From: Psychrobacter sp. UBA3962
GTDB lineage: Bacteria > Pseudomonadota > Gammaproteobacteria > Pseudomonadales > Moraxellaceae
Direction: 5' to 3'
DNA length: 64,000 nucleotides
NCBI RefSeq assembly: GCF_002385225.1
Contig: NZ_DGDC01000010.1
Location: forward strand, 62,001-126,000
The notes beneath the pieces were generated by a model, which ran no database searches, was not told the origin of the DNA, and worked only from the letters and a program-made list of their open reading frames with translations. This document shows positions 51,503 to 62,087 of the stretch, piece by piece. The translations under genes were made by a program, and so were the position numbers. Each line of letters opens with the position of its first letter. The first letter of the stretch is position 1.

Positions 51503-53455
51503 ATGGTAATTACTGAGCTAGGATATTTTGCATTAGTTGCATCAATGATTTTGGCTTTATTGCAAGTGGTGCTGCCTACCATTGGTATTGCACGAAATCA
51601 GAGTCATTTGCAACGTTTGGCACCAAGTTTGGCTTGGTCACAATTCGTCGCAGTGTTGATATCTTTCTTAACACTTATGGCTGGCTTCTTCTATAACGAC
51701 TTTACCTTAGTCTATGTGGCTCAGCATTCAAACTCGTTATTGCCTTGGTTCTATAAGTTATCAGCAACTTGGGGTGGTCACGAAGGCTCTTTACTATTAT
51801 GGGTAACCATTTTAGCGGGCTGGTCGGCCATGGTGGCTTGGTTTAGCCGAGGCTTACCGCTGAATATGCGGGCCAGAGTATTGGTGATTTTAGGCGCTGT
51901 GCAGTTAATGATGCTGGCCATGCTTATTTTCACCTCATCGCCTTTCGAAAGAACCCTGCCTAATGTGCCTGTGGATGGGGCAGACTTAAACCCACTATTA
52001 CAAGACCCCGGTCTAATTTTCCACCCTCCTATGCTGTACATGGGTTATGTCGGCATGGCGATTCCTTTTGCCTTTTGTATGGCCGCATTATGGGCCGGAC
52101 GACTCGATGCAGTATGGACTCGATGGTCTCGCCCTTGGGCATTAGCTGCTTGGGGCTTCTTAACTTTAGGGATCGCTCTAGGCTCATGGTGGGCATATTA
52201 TGAGTTAGGCTGGGGCGGTTGGTGGTTCTGGGATCCAGTAGAAAACGCTTCATTGATGCCTTGGCTGGCTTGTACCGCATTAATTCACTCATTGGCAGTA
52301 ACTGAGAAGCGCGGTGTGTTCAAAGCATGGACCATTATGCTGTCTATCTTTGCCTTCGCTTTAAGCTTATTAGGCACTTTCTTAGTGCGCTCAGGGGTGA
52401 TTACTTCTGTTCACTCTTTTGCGGCAGACCCGACTCGTGGTCTGGCTATCTTAGCTATTCTAGGTGTGGTTATTGGCTCAGGTCTCATTGTCTTTGCGTT
52501 ACGTGGTTGGCGTTTAACCGTTGAAAGTAACTATGGTTTAAAGTCGCGTGAGACGCTACTGGTTATTAATAACATCGTAATATTAGTGGCCACTTTGGTG
52601 GTGCTACTAGGCACGCTGTATCCTATTATTGCTGACTTCTTTAATTTAGGTCAGGTATCGGTAGGCCCTCCGTATTTTAATGCGCTATTTGTGCCCTTAA
52701 CTTGGTTGCTATTATTAACTATGGGTATGGGCTCTAATTTGCGCTGGAAACAGGACAAGCGTCCGTTGTTAGGCGTCACACTTACCATTTTAATCAGCAG
52801 TGCGTTACTAGCAGCGATCGCTACGTACTTATTTACCCAAAGTTTAAATCTACAGATTGTCGTTACCAGCTTACTGTGTCTATGGGTTCTGGGATGGATA
52901 ATCTATGATATTAAAGATAAGACCAAGAACTCAGCCAGCCTTGGCTTAGGCATTAAGCGTTTAAAAGCTCATTATTGGGGCATGCAACTGGCTCATATTG
53001 GGGTGCTTATTGTTTCGCTAGGTATTGGGGTAACGAGTGCGTTAAGTGTCGAGAAAGACGTAGCAATGACCGTGGGAGATACGGTTGAAATCAAAGATTA
53101 TGATTTCACTTTGGTTGACTTCGATGAGGTGCGCGGTAAAAACTATGATGCCATTCAGGCTGAGATTAAGGTAGAAAAAGACGGTAAGTTTGTCACTACT
53201 CTATATCCACAAAAACGTAATTATGTGGTGAGCAGTATGCCAATGACCGAAGCTGGGATTCAAACTACTTTCTTCCGAGATCTATATGTCGCTTTGGGTG
53301 AGCCCATCGATGAAAATGATTCTAATGGGAACTGGGCGGTACGTATTTATGTTAAGCCGATGATTGCTTGGCTATGGACTGGTGCTATCGTTATGGCATT
53401 AGGGGCGCTTATCAGCATGCTAGATCGCCGCTATCGTCTAAAAAAATCTGCATAG
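51503..53455 (+). CDS. ccmF: Cytochrome c maturation haem lyase subunit CcmF
   Basis: CcmF takes haem from holo-CcmE and attaches it to apocytochrome c in the periplasm. The 650 residues have about 14-15 membrane segments. The tryptophan-rich WWD domain WGGWWFWDPVENASLMPWL is at about 236-254. Haem-ligand histidines lie in LSATWGGHEGSLLLW and the TSVHSFAADPTRG segment, and the PMTEAGIQT motif is in the periplasmic domain near the C-terminus. It leads ccmF-ccmG-ccmH-ccmI. Confidence 0.96.
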   Translation: MVITELGYFALVASMILALLQVVLPTIGIARNQSHLQRLAPSLAWSQFVAVLISFLTLMAGFFYNDFTLVYVAQHSNSLLPWFYKLSATWGGHEGSLLLWVTILAGWSAMVAWFSRGLPLNMRARVLVILGAVQLMMLAMLIFTSSPFERTLPNVPVDGADLNPLLQDPGLIFHPPMLYMGYVGMAIPFAFCMAALWAGRLDAVWTRWSRPWALAAWGFLTLGIALGSWWAYYELGWGGWWFWDPVENASLMPWLACTALIHSLAVTEKRGVFKAWTIMLSIFAFALSLLGTFLVRSGVITSVHSFAADPTRGLAILAILGVVIGSGLIVFALRGWRLTVESNYGLKSRETLLVINNIVILVATLVVLLGTLYPIIADFFNLGQVSVGPPYFNALFVPLTWLLLLTMGMGSNLRWKQDKRPLLGVTLTILISSALLAAIATYLFTQSLNLQIVVTSLLCLWVLGWIIYDIKDKTKNSASLGLGIKRLKAHYWGMQLAHIGVLIVSLGIGVTSALSVEKDVAMTVGDTVEIKDYDFTLVDFDEVRGKNYDAIQAEIKVEKDGKFVTTLYPQKRNYVVSSMPMTEAGIQTTFFRDLYVALGEPIDENDSNGNWAVRIYVKPMIAWLWTGAIVMALGALISMLDRRYRLKKSA

Positions 53456-53556
53456 ATTTTATTTCCGGTAATCATTAGTGAAAGGCGATTATCGGTAAGA
53501 GCGGTAAAGAATAACGGTAAATAACTGATGCAAAATTTGTATTAAGGATATGGTAA

Positions 53557-54177
53557 ATGTCTGACCCATTGATGAGTAAATCACAGTTTAAGGTTTGGTT
53601 TTTAATTCCTCTGATTGTTTTCTTAGGTCTTATCGTTATGTTCTTTGCCCGATTAGGTAAGGACACTAACGTGGTATTTGATAATGCATTAAACCGACCA
53701 GTGCCAGAGTTCAATTTACCTTTATTGTCTGACCCTGACACCAAGGTAACCAATGCTGATTTACCAAAAACCCCTTTCATCATTAACGTTTGGGGCTCTT
53801 GGTGTCCTACTTGTTACGAAGAACATCCTTTCTTTATGGAGCTGCACCAACAGCAGGTGCCGATAGTCGGGGTTAACTACAAAGATGAGCTGGATAAGGC
53901 TCAAGAATACCTCACAAATGGCGGTGACCCCTATGTATTTAGCTTCAGAGATTTTGATGGTAGTTTTGCCATTGATTTAGGGTTAACTGGTGCCCCTGAA
54001 AGCTTTATCGTTGATACTCAAGGTAATATTCGTCAACATATTGTCGGTGAAATTAGTGCCGAAAATTGGCAGTCTAGGATTAAGCCTTGTATGGACTTAT
54101 TGACAGAGATGGGTCAAAAACAAGCAGCACTAGATACTCCAGAGATCACTAAGCAGATTGCTGAGGTGTGTAAATGA
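53557..54177 (+). CDS. ccmG: Thiol:disulfide interchange protein CcmG (DsbE)
   Basis: This membrane-anchored periplasmic thioredoxin-like protein reduces apocytochrome c. The anchor helix (about 12-30) is followed by the family start RPVPEFNLPLL. The active site is WGSWCPTCYEEHP, with cysteines at 83 and 86, and GVNYKDELDKA contains the conserved extra motif. GAPESFIVD carries the cis-proline region. It ends in the ATGA overlap with ccmH, so translation is coupled. The ~100 bp before it contains four scattered CGGTAA copies but no obvious promoter. Confidence 0.95.
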   Translation: MSDPLMSKSQFKVWFLIPLIVFLGLIVMFFARLGKDTNVVFDNALNRPVPEFNLPLLSDPDTKVTNADLPKTPFIINVWGSWCPTCYEEHPFFMELHQQQVPIVGVNYKDELDKAQEYLTNGGDPYVFSFRDFDGSFAIDLGLTGAPESFIVDTQGNIRQHIVGEISAENWQSRIKPCMDLLTEMGQKQAALDTPEITKQIAEVCK

Positions 54178-54752
54178 TTACTATAAAGGCCACAGCCCTA
54201 ACCAAGCGTCTCATTGCTTTATTTAAAGTGTTGGCTTTGGTGCTTACCTTAGGCTCAGTGAGCAGCTTATCAAATGCTGCTATTGAGGTATTTGAGTTTG
54301 ATAACCCAAGACAAGAAGCACAGTACCAAGCTTTGATTGAAGAGTTTCGTTGTCCAAAGTGTCAAAACCAAAACTTAGCAGGATCAGATTCTGTTATCTC
54401 TCAAGATCTAAAAAGAAAAACTTATGAAATGGTTATGGCAGGGCAGTCCGATGCTCAGATACGCGAGTATATGTATGAGCGTTATGGAGACTTCATCAGT
54501 TATAAGCCACCGGTACGGCCTTCGACCTGGATTTTGTGGTACTTCCCACCCGTGATTTTATTATTATTAATAGCAGGCTGGCTGATGCGTACTAAAAAAG
54601 CCAATAATAAAAAACAGGTCAGTAGCGTACCAGGCGGTGCTCAAGCTATTGACTTAGATAAGGTCGGGTCAAATTTAAGTGATGAAGAAGCCCAAAAACT
54701 TAAAGCATTACTTAAAGAGCATAGTAACGACAATATAAGCGATAAGAAATAA
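54174..54752 (+). CDS. ccmH: Cytochrome c maturation protein CcmH
   Basis: CcmH is the redox partner presenting apocytochrome to the haem lyase. A signal peptide ends near SNA (about residue 34). The redox motif FRCPKCQNQNLAGSDS has cysteines at 60 and 63. It is followed by the three-helix bundle and a C-terminal anchor (STWILWYFPPVILLLLIAGWLM, two blocks). A polar tail of about 45 residues follows. CcmI is encoded separately 133 bp downstream rather than fused. Confidence 0.95.
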   Translation: MITIKATALTKRLIALFKVLALVLTLGSVSSLSNAAIEVFEFDNPRQEAQYQALIEEFRCPKCQNQNLAGSDSVISQDLKRKTYEMVMAGQSDAQIREYMYERYGDFISYKPPVRPSTWILWYFPPVILLLLIAGWLMRTKKANNKKQVSSVPGGAQAIDLDKVGSNLSDEEAQKLKALLKEHSNDNISDKK

Positions 54753-54778
54753 TTAATCGCTAATACTTGTGTATCTAA

Positions 54779-54812
54779 GACTAATGTTTACCCAAGATTA
54801 ATGTTTACCCAA
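54779..54812. repeat. 17-bp tandem duplication between ccmH and ccmI
   Basis: GACTAATGTTTACCCAA (54779-54795) and GATTAATGTTTACCCAA (54796-54812) differ at one position. A third, degenerate copy start (GACTAAAGTTAAGC) follows. Confidence 0.8.
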
Positions 54813-54885
54813 GACTAAAGTTAAGCAGTGCATTTTGCTGTCACCACCATTGCGGTTTATATCTCAACTTGTAAGGAGTTAAATC

Positions 54886-56277
54886 ATGCCAACGTTAGTG
54901 ATTTTTGTCGCGCTGGCAATTTTATTGGCAATCATATTAGCAATTATAGTGCTTATGCCATGGCTGCGGGTGGATAGATCTGCTCAAAACGATCAGCTGA
55001 TAGCGCTTAATGTTGAGGTATTTAAAGAGCGACTGGAAGAGCTAAAAGCTGACTTTAATGCCGGAGCAATGACAGAGTCTGAGTTTAAGACTCAGAAGAC
55101 AGAGCTTGAGCGTCAGCTATTATTAGCCAGTGATGATAAGAATAGTGTGGTGTTAAATGACGGGCTTAAAGAAGAGAGCTTTAGCAGTGAGCAGCTGCTA
55201 AAAGCAAAGCGTGAGCAACAATTTACACGAAGTAGCAAAGCACGTTTAACACTGCTAATTTGTGTGCCTATCCTAATGATACTGGGCTATTTCCTCGCAG
55301 GCGATAGATCGCCGGTGGTCAACTTATGGCAGGCACAGGATAAAGTAGGTCAAGTAGCCGACGATCTATTGACGGGTAAGATTGATGCGCCGCCAGAATG
55401 GGCTACTGAAGACTCAGTGGGCCTAATGGGTGCCATTCAAACCAACGTCCATCATCATGCTCACGACCCTATGCGCTGGATGAGATTGGCAGATATATTA
55501 TTGGCTTTCGAGGCCAATGAACAGGCCATGGAAGCTCAGGCTCGCGCGTATCGCTTGGCGCCTGAAGATGAAAACATTGCTGTCAGCTATGCTCAAACTA
55601 ACTTCTTCACTAGCGGAGGTATGTTAGATGCTAGTAGTCGAAAAGCGTTAGAAGGGGTACTACAAAAGAATCCGGAGCATCAAGGGGCTCAAATGTTGAT
55701 GGCAATGGGAGAAGCCCGTTCAGGTAACTATCAGCAAGCACAGGCCTGGGTAGAAAGATTGAAAGCAGGCATTATGGCAAGAGAGGGTGATCACAGTGAG
55801 GCGCTAAATAGCCTGGATGAGCTGAGTCGCAATATCGCTCAACAGCAGCAAGCAAGTCTTTCTGCAGCCAATAATGGCACGGCTGCCGCGTCAACCCAGA
55901 CAGTGGCGGTAACCGTCACCCTGAATCCCAGCTTGACTCCATTATTAGCACCTTCGGACATCTTGTTTGTAACGATTCAGCAAGCCTCAGGTGGCGCTCC
56001 GCTAGCAGTAAAACGTCTACCAGCTTCAGAGTTGGCAAATGCAGCGAATGGCTTTAATATTAAGCTAAGTGATGAAGATGCTATGATGCCGACACAAACC
56101 TTGTCAAAAGCGATGCAACAAGGCAAGCAGTTAGTGTTGAAAGCTAGAGTAAGTAAATCGGGACAAGCGATGCAAGAAGCAGGTGATTTGGCTGCTAATG
56201 ATTTACCGCTTAACTATCAGGATAATACTGAAGGTGAGCTGAAAGTAACTACTGAAATTAATAAACAGCTTCCTTAG
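54886..56277 (+). CDS. ccmI: Cytochrome c maturation protein CcmI (TPR)
   Basis: CcmI delivers apocytochrome c to the lyase. It has two N-terminal membrane helices (about 3-25 and 118-138) separated by a cytoplasmic coil (NVEVFKERLEELKADFNAGAMTESEF in the usual place). A TPR-like domain (about 165-300, MRLADILLAFEANEQAMEAQARAYRLAPEDENIAVSYAQ in two helices per repeat) and a beta-rich C-terminal domain (AVTVTLNPSLTPLLAPSD...) follow. AAGGAG precedes the ATG. It is the last gene of the ccmFGHI cluster. Confidence 0.92.
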   Translation: MPTLVIFVALAILLAIILAIIVLMPWLRVDRSAQNDQLIALNVEVFKERLEELKADFNAGAMTESEFKTQKTELERQLLLASDDKNSVVLNDGLKEESFSSEQLLKAKREQQFTRSSKARLTLLICVPILMILGYFLAGDRSPVVNLWQAQDKVGQVADDLLTGKIDAPPEWATEDSVGLMGAIQTNVHHHAHDPMRWMRLADILLAFEANEQAMEAQARAYRLAPEDENIAVSYAQTNFFTSGGMLDASSRKALEGVLQKNPEHQGAQMLMAMGEARSGNYQQAQAWVERLKAGIMAREGDHSEALNSLDELSRNIAQQQQASLSAANNGTAAASTQTVAVTVTLNPSLTPLLAPSDILFVTIQQASGGAPLAVKRLPASELANAANGFNIKLSDEDAMMPTQTLSKAMQQGKQLVLKARVSKSGQAMQEAGDLAANDLPLNYQDNTEGELKVTTEINKQLP

Positions 56278-56486
56278 TTAATTGACAGCGAAGATTTAAG
56301 TTTTGTTTGACTACTAAGTTTTAATTATAGCGGTATTTATTATTAAAATAGCTTGAGCTTTTTTTCATCTCAAGGTAAGGTATTTATGCTTAATATAACA
56401 GTCAAACAAGACTTGTCTGAGGCGTCATTAGTTGTAGCCACCTAATGAATCAACCCTATTCAGGGCTAGGGCTTGTGGTTACCATT

Positions 56487-56520
56487 ATATTGTTATTTAA
56501 GACATATTGTTATTTAAGAC
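56487..56520. repeat. 17-bp exact tandem duplication upstream of adk
   Basis: ATATTGTTATTTAAGAC occurs twice in direct succession (56487-56503 and 56504-56520) without a mismatch, about 50 bp before the adk ATG. It may be within its promoter or leader. Confidence 0.85.
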
Positions 56521-56532
56521 GCTTTTTTTTAA

Positions 56533-57228
<696 letters not shown>

Positions 57229-57283
57229 TTTGATTTTATAACTAAATCAGAAGCTGAATTGAAGATTTAGTATATAAGTCACT

Positions 57284-57321
57284 AAAAAGCCCCTTAATCT
57301 AATAGATTAAGGGGCTTTTTT
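57284..57321 (+). terminator. Terminator of adk
   Basis: AAAAAGCCCCTTAATCT (57284-57300) pairs with AGATTAAGGGGCTTTTT (57304-57320) over AAT; six T residues follow the stem core. It is about 55 bp after adk. Confidence 0.92.
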
Positions 57322-57331
57322 ATTGGTCATG

Positions 57332-57365
57332 AAAAAAGCCACTATAAGTAACTTATAGTGGCTTT
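57332..57365 (-). terminator. Terminator of secB
   Basis: AAAGCCACTATAAGT (57335-57349) and ACTTATAGTGGCTTT (57351-57365) form a long stem. On the minus strand the T tract (57337-57332) follows it. It is paired back to back with the adk terminator between the convergent genes. Confidence 0.85.
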
Positions 57366-57410
57366 AGTGAGATTAGTTATATAACTGATAACCGATCAAT
57401 CATAGAAGGA

Positions 57411-57875
<465 letters not shown>

Positions 57876-57928
57876 TTAAATTAGATTTTATGATTATAAA
57901 ATTATAAAGCATACCCAATGCATAAATA

Positions 57929-58192
57929 TTAAGCATTTAGCATTTCATCAAGTTTACCACTTTCATTCAAGGCGTTTAGTTGATCAAAGCCACCGATGAA
58001 AGTTTCGCCGATAAAGATTTGTGGCACAGTTCTGTAGTTGTTGGTCTTCTTCATTAAAGCCATACGCTCATCAGAACTCATATCATGCATACCAATTTCT
58101 TTATACTCAATGCGTTTTGATTTCAAAAGTTGTTTGGCGTTTGAGCAATAAGGGCAAATAGGGGTTGTATATACAGTAACAGGAGCAGTCAT
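57929..58192 (-). CDS. grxC: Glutaredoxin 3
   Basis: A glutathione-dependent dithiol reductase. The active site TTPICPYCSNAK has cysteines 13 and 16. TVPQIFIGETFIGGFDQLNAL holds the cis-proline and the glutathione-binding GG-D turn. The ATG at 58192 is chosen because AGGA lies six bases upstream; a TTG two codons earlier is in frame. It lies 68 bp before secB on the same strand. Confidence 0.96.
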   Translation of the reverse strand: MTAPVTVYTTPICPYCSNAKQLLKSKRIEYKEIGMHDMSSDERMALMKKTNNYRTVPQIFIGETFIGGFDQLNALNESGKLDEMLNA

Positions 58193-58437
58193 GAACAATC
58201 CTTTTAGTTTTATAAAATATTTACGGGTGTGGCCTTTAATATTAATTGTACCAAAACACCGTTCCTTATAATTAAGGGTTTATCTGACATTTTGTACCAG
58301 ATATATTACTTAATGTGTGCAAGGTATCGTAGGGTAACTGCAGTCTATAAACAATCGCTGCTTTAAGGTAAAAATCAAAATAATAACATTAAGGCCATAC
58401 TAAACTGTATAAACAGGGACGACCTTATTTTTGTTAT

Positions 58438-58899
58438 TTATTTAGCTTTTACTTTGGCTTTTCCATCCACAGTTTTTGATTTTTTTACTGTGCCGCCAAC
58501 CAGTGGCATGCCTGCTGCTTGCCAGCCACCAATACCGCCGTCAAGACGAAATACGTTTGGTTTGCCAATCATTTGAACCGCAGCCCCTGCTTGAATACCC
58601 ATATCACAAACTACCACAACTGGAGCTTCAATGGCTCTGATCTCTTCTAAGCGGTCTTTTAATTGGGTGAAAGGGATATTGCGGCTACCCTGGATATAAC
58701 CTGTCTCAAACTTTTTCTTAGCACGAATATCAATAATTTGTGCATTTTGAGAGTTAACTAAGGTACCTAAAGTATTGGGCGAAATCTTTTTACCACTGCG
58801 TTTGTTTTCCACCGTGAAAAATAAAAAGATAAGGACAGCTAGAGTACCAAATAAAAAAGGGTGGTTCCCCATAAATTCAAGCCAACGATCTAGTGACAA
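58438..58899 (-). CDS. Membrane-anchored rhodanese-like protein (YibN type)
   Basis: A single N-terminal membrane helix (about 14-30) followed by one rhodanese domain: LVNSQNAQIIDIRAKKKFETGYIQGSRNIPF and the active loop VVVCDMGIQAGA with Cys at about 98. This is the YibN-like protein usually encoded before grxC-secB. Translation appears to begin at TTG 58899, because GGAG lies seven bases upstream. The natural sulfur acceptor is not known. Confidence 0.9.
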   Translation of the reverse strand: MSLDRWLEFMGNHPFLFGTLAVLIFLFFTVENKRSGKKISPNTLGTLVNSQNAQIIDIRAKKKFETGYIQGSRNIPFTQLKDRLEEIRAIEAPVVVVCDMGIQAGAAVQMIGKPNVFRLDGGIGGWQAAGMPLVGGTVKKSKTVDGKAKVKAK

Positions 58900-58970
58900 A
58901 ACACTTCTCCAGTAAAATTTTTATGGCAATTATTATAACGTGATAAGCGTTAGAATGCATTAACGACAAT

Positions 58971-59003
58971 AGAGAATTGCTAACTTAACGGTTAGAATTC
59001 TCT
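58971..59003. repeat. Interrupted inverted repeat between rsgA and the rhodanese gene
   Basis: AGAGAATT/AATTCTCT with an inner TAAC/GTTA makes a 12-bp stem with a small internal bulge. There is no T tract after it on the minus strand, so its use as an rsgA terminator is uncertain. Confidence 0.4.
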
Positions 59004-59026
59004 ATTTAAAGTATTTGAGTCAATAT

Positions 59027-60199
59027 CTAATAAGTGGGGGTGTCTGCCTCTGCTTGCAAGGTCACTAAGCTTTCGACCCGGCGCTGCATGACCTTACCTT
59101 CTGCTACCGCTTCCCACAGCGCACAGCCTTTACTATTGTGGGTATGTTTGCAGTCTCTAAACTGACAGTCACCAGCCAAAGGATATAATTCAACGAAGCC
59201 TGCAATAATATCATCCGGAGTTAAGTGCCAAATGCCGTATTCACGAATACCTGGGGTATCGACAATACCGCCTTGAGTAAGGTCTTCAGGATTAAAAGGC
59301 AATAAGCGACTGGTGGTAGTGGTGTGCTGACCTAGCTTGGAGTTGGTAGAGATGACATTAACGCTTTGATCAGAGTTGGGCAGTAAGGCGTTAACTAAGG
59401 TGCTTTTACCCACCCCTGATTGACCAGCAAAGATCACCAGCTTATCTTTAATTTGTTGCTGTAAATCAGTAAGGCCCAGTTCAGCCTGCTGCTGTAATGG
59501 CTCAATGTCTGTCAGCTTAGTCTTATCTGCAACTTTTTTACTACTGGCCTGTGAGGGATTGAGTAAAATATTTTCAGGGCAGGGGGCTGCGGTTAGCACA
59601 GTCTCATAGCCCAAGCTTTCATATTCGCTAAGTAAGTTCTTAGTGAAAGCGTAGTCTTCAATTGCCAATAGATCGGCCTTATTTAGCACCAACAGAGGCT
59701 TAACATCGGCATGATGACAAACCACCAAATAACGGTCTATAAGATTAGGAGCAGCAGCAGGCAGCGGGGCAAAAACAATGGCTAAAATGTCTACATTGGC
59801 GGCCACTGGCTTAAGCTTATGGTAACGGTCTGGGCGCGAGACTAAAGAGGTACGTGGTTGAACCGATTCAATACGGCCAAAGCCCGTATTAGGGTCAGCG
59901 ACCCAGCGAACCTTGTCTCCCGTTGCTAACATAGGTAAGTTGGTACGGACATGACAGCGCCAAATATCACCTAACTCGATGGCCTGCCAAAAAGGTTCAG
60001 GCTCACCTTCTTCCACGACAGGCGGGTTTGGAATAATGGCCGGTAATGAGGTGACTTGAACCTCTAGCTGTTTGCCATAATGAGCCATAACCACACCATC
60101 CATCAAGCTACCATCAATTGAGTCTTGTTGCTGAGCTTGTTGTTTATCAATGCGTCGAAGTTGTTGCTTGGTTAGCTTACGTTGTCTTATCAAAGCCAT
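59027..60199 (-). CDS. rsgA: Small ribosomal subunit biogenesis GTPase RsgA
   Basis: RsgA is a circularly permuted GTPase that tests late 30S maturation. An N-terminal OB domain comes first. The permuted G domain runs in the order LNKADLL (G4), GQSGVGKSTLVNALLP (G1), TTTTSRLLPF (G2) and DTPGIREYG (G3). The C-terminal zinc knuckle DCQFRDCKHTHNSKGCALW is also present. A polar insertion (about 205-225) lies between G4 and G1. The length of 390 residues is slightly above the usual 340-350. It is divergent from orn, with 292 bp between that hold no obvious feature. Confidence 0.95.
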   Translation of the reverse strand: MALIRQRKLTKQQLRRIDKQQAQQQDSIDGSLMDGVVMAHYGKQLEVQVTSLPAIIPNPPVVEEGEPEPFWQAIELGDIWRCHVRTNLPMLATGDKVRWVADPNTGFGRIESVQPRTSLVSRPDRYHKLKPVAANVDILAIVFAPLPAAAPNLIDRYLVVCHHADVKPLLVLNKADLLAIEDYAFTKNLLSEYESLGYETVLTAAPCPENILLNPSQASSKKVADKTKLTDIEPLQQQAELGLTDLQQQIKDKLVIFAGQSGVGKSTLVNALLPNSDQSVNVISTNSKLGQHTTTTSRLLPFNPEDLTQGGIVDTPGIREYGIWHLTPDDIIAGFVELYPLAGDCQFRDCKHTHNSKGCALWEAVAEGKVMQRRVESLVTLQAEADTPTY

Positions 60200-60491
60200 A
60201 AATTCAAGTTACCTATAATATTGCAGTGTGCTTAAGTAAGCGCGAGGGTTACTAAAAACAGTGACAGTGAGTATCAGAGTGTCTAGGATATAGTTTATTG
60301 GGCGTTGGTACAATAAATTCAAAGTTTAAGTGTTATAGTGCGTGAATAGTTAAGGAGCCAGAGGCTAAATTTGGTAACATAGTCAGATTGAGTCTTCTAG
60401 CTATTTGTAGACCCTAATAAAGGACTTAGCTCCCTATAATTAACTCTATTTTTAATCTATTTTTGTGAACTAAAAGTGTCTAGGAAATGTT

Positions 60492-61073
60492 ATGAGCGAT
60501 CATCCCAATAAAATTAAAATTAAAAACCAAGGTAAAAAAGGTCTTATCTGGATTGATTTGGAAATGACTGGTTTAGATACCATGAATGACGATATCATTG
60601 AAATTGCAACCATCGTAACTGATGAAGACTTAAATGTACTGGCTGAAGGCCCAGTGTTTGCTATCAAGGTTTCTGATCAAAAGTTGAATGCCATGGATGA
60701 GTGGAACACCAAGCAGCATGGTCAATCGGGGTTGATTGATAGAGTGCGCCGTAGCACTGTGACGCTTGAGCAAGCCGAAAAAGAAACCATAGAATTTTTA
60801 AATAAATGGGTAGATGAAGGCAAATCTCCGATGTGTGGGAATTCAATTTGCCAGGACAGACGTTTTTTAGCGCGTCAGATGCCTCAATTGGAGCGCTTCT
60901 TCCATTACCGTAACCTAGATGTCTCTTCTATTAAAGAGCTATGCTACCGTTGGCGTCCTGATATTCTTAAAGGGGTAGAGAAGACCGGCAGTCATTTGGC
61001 TATGGATGATATTCGTGACTCGATTCGTGAGCTTAAGCACTACCGTCAGCATTTCTTTAAGTTATTAGACTAA
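60492..61073 (+). CDS. orn: Oligoribonuclease
   Basis: Orn degrades 2-5 nt RNAs, including the linear product of cyclic-di-GMP breakdown, and is usually essential. The DEDDh active site is seen: Asp22 and Glu24 in [11 protein letters not shown], the SICQDRRFL block with the next aspartate, and [11 protein letters not shown] with the terminal His/Asp pair. The length is 193 residues. AGGAAATGTT precedes the ATG. The rsgA-orn divergent arrangement is conserved in gammaproteobacteria. Confidence 0.97.
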   Translation: MSDHPNKIKIKNQGKKGLIWIDLEMTGLDTMNDDIIEIATIVTDEDLNVLAEGPVFAIKVSDQKLNAMDEWNTKQHGQSGLIDRVRRSTVTLEQAEKETIEFLNKWVDEGKSPMCGNSICQDRRFLARQMPQLERFFHYRNLDVSSIKELCYRWRPDILKGVEKTGSHLAMDDIRDSIRELKHYRQHFFKLLD

Positions 61074-61174
61074 TCAAATGATATTAAAAGGATAGTCTTT
61101 AGGGAGTAATATCTCTTTTGTAAGCTAATATCTGGAGCTATCCAAACCGAGCCTTTGGCTAACTGAGTTTGTGT

Positions 61175-62053
61175 TTAAACTTTGATCATGAACTTAACCA
61201 GCTGAAGGCTTTCTTTTTGCTCTAATTCTGTGCTTGTGCTTACTGCAATAACAGCTTCGACCTGTTGATAAGAGCTGTCAGGATTTATTACTCGCCAATC
61301 CCCCAAAACGTAACGGGGCTTGGTTGAATTGTTTTCGTTATCAGTGATAACTTCATGGACATTAGGACGGTGAGTGTGACCATGTAATAAGGCCTCTACA
61401 GGCTTTAAAGCCTTATGTACTGCCTGTTGATTAACGTCCATAATGGACATTGATTTTTGGGTTTTATTTAAGGCACTTTTTTGACGAATTTTTCGTGCCC
61501 AAGCTATTCTTTTATGCAGGGGTCTTTTTAATAGTATCCACTTGATAAGAGGGTTACGGGCTATGACCCGAAAACGTTGATAGGATTTATCATCGGTGCA
61601 TAACGCATCGCCATGCTCAAATCGGAAGGTTTTATTGCCGATACTTACTAAGTAGGGCTCAGTAACTAGCTCACCATGAAATAAATCACAGAAGCGTTGC
61701 CCGATCAAAAAGTCACGATTGCCGTGCATTATTTTAATTTTGCAGCCTTGATTACTCAGGTGCTTCAGCTTCTCGATGATAGGAGTGAGCCAGTGTTGTT
61801 TGGCTTCAACAGCTGTTAAACTTAAGTAGCGGTCATCACCGACCCAGGCATCGAACCAATCTCCAAGAATATAAAATTCAGTCAAATTGGGTAAAGCGAT
61901 TAAATCATCAACTAAAGCTAAAAAAGCCTGCACTAAGGCAGGCTCATCCGCTGATAAATGCAAGTCACTGATAATCACTCGGCGTATATCATAGGGCCGA
62001 GTGGTTATCAAATGGCTATAATCAATAACAGCAGGGTCATCTGTTAGCATCAT
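61175..62053 (-). CDS. lpxH: UDP-2,3-diacylglucosamine diphosphatase
   Basis: LpxH hydrolyses UDP-2,3-diacylglucosamine to lipid X in lipid A synthesis. The calcineurin-like metallophosphatase motifs are IISDLHLSADEP, LGDWFDAWVGDD, MHGNRDFLIGQRF, FEHGDALCTDD and LLHGHTHRPNVHE. About 25 residues precede the usual start and about 30 follow the usual end, so it is 292 residues against ~240. It lies 34 bp after the cyclophilin gene, an arrangement (ppi-lpxH) common near glnS. Confidence 0.94.
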   Translation of the reverse strand: MMLTDDPAVIDYSHLITTRPYDIRRVIISDLHLSADEPALVQAFLALVDDLIALPNLTEFYILGDWFDAWVGDDRYLSLTAVEAKQHWLTPIIEKLKHLSNQGCKIKIMHGNRDFLIGQRFCDLFHGELVTEPYLVSIGNKTFRFEHGDALCTDDKSYQRFRVIARNPLIKWILLKRPLHKRIAWARKIRQKSALNKTQKSMSIMDVNQQAVHKALKPVEALLHGHTHRPNVHEVITDNENNSTKPRYVLGDWRVINPDSSYQQVEAVIAVSTSTELEQKESLQLVKFMIKV

Positions 62054-62087
62054 ATCATCAGTAACTTATAATTAGCGATGGGCTAAA

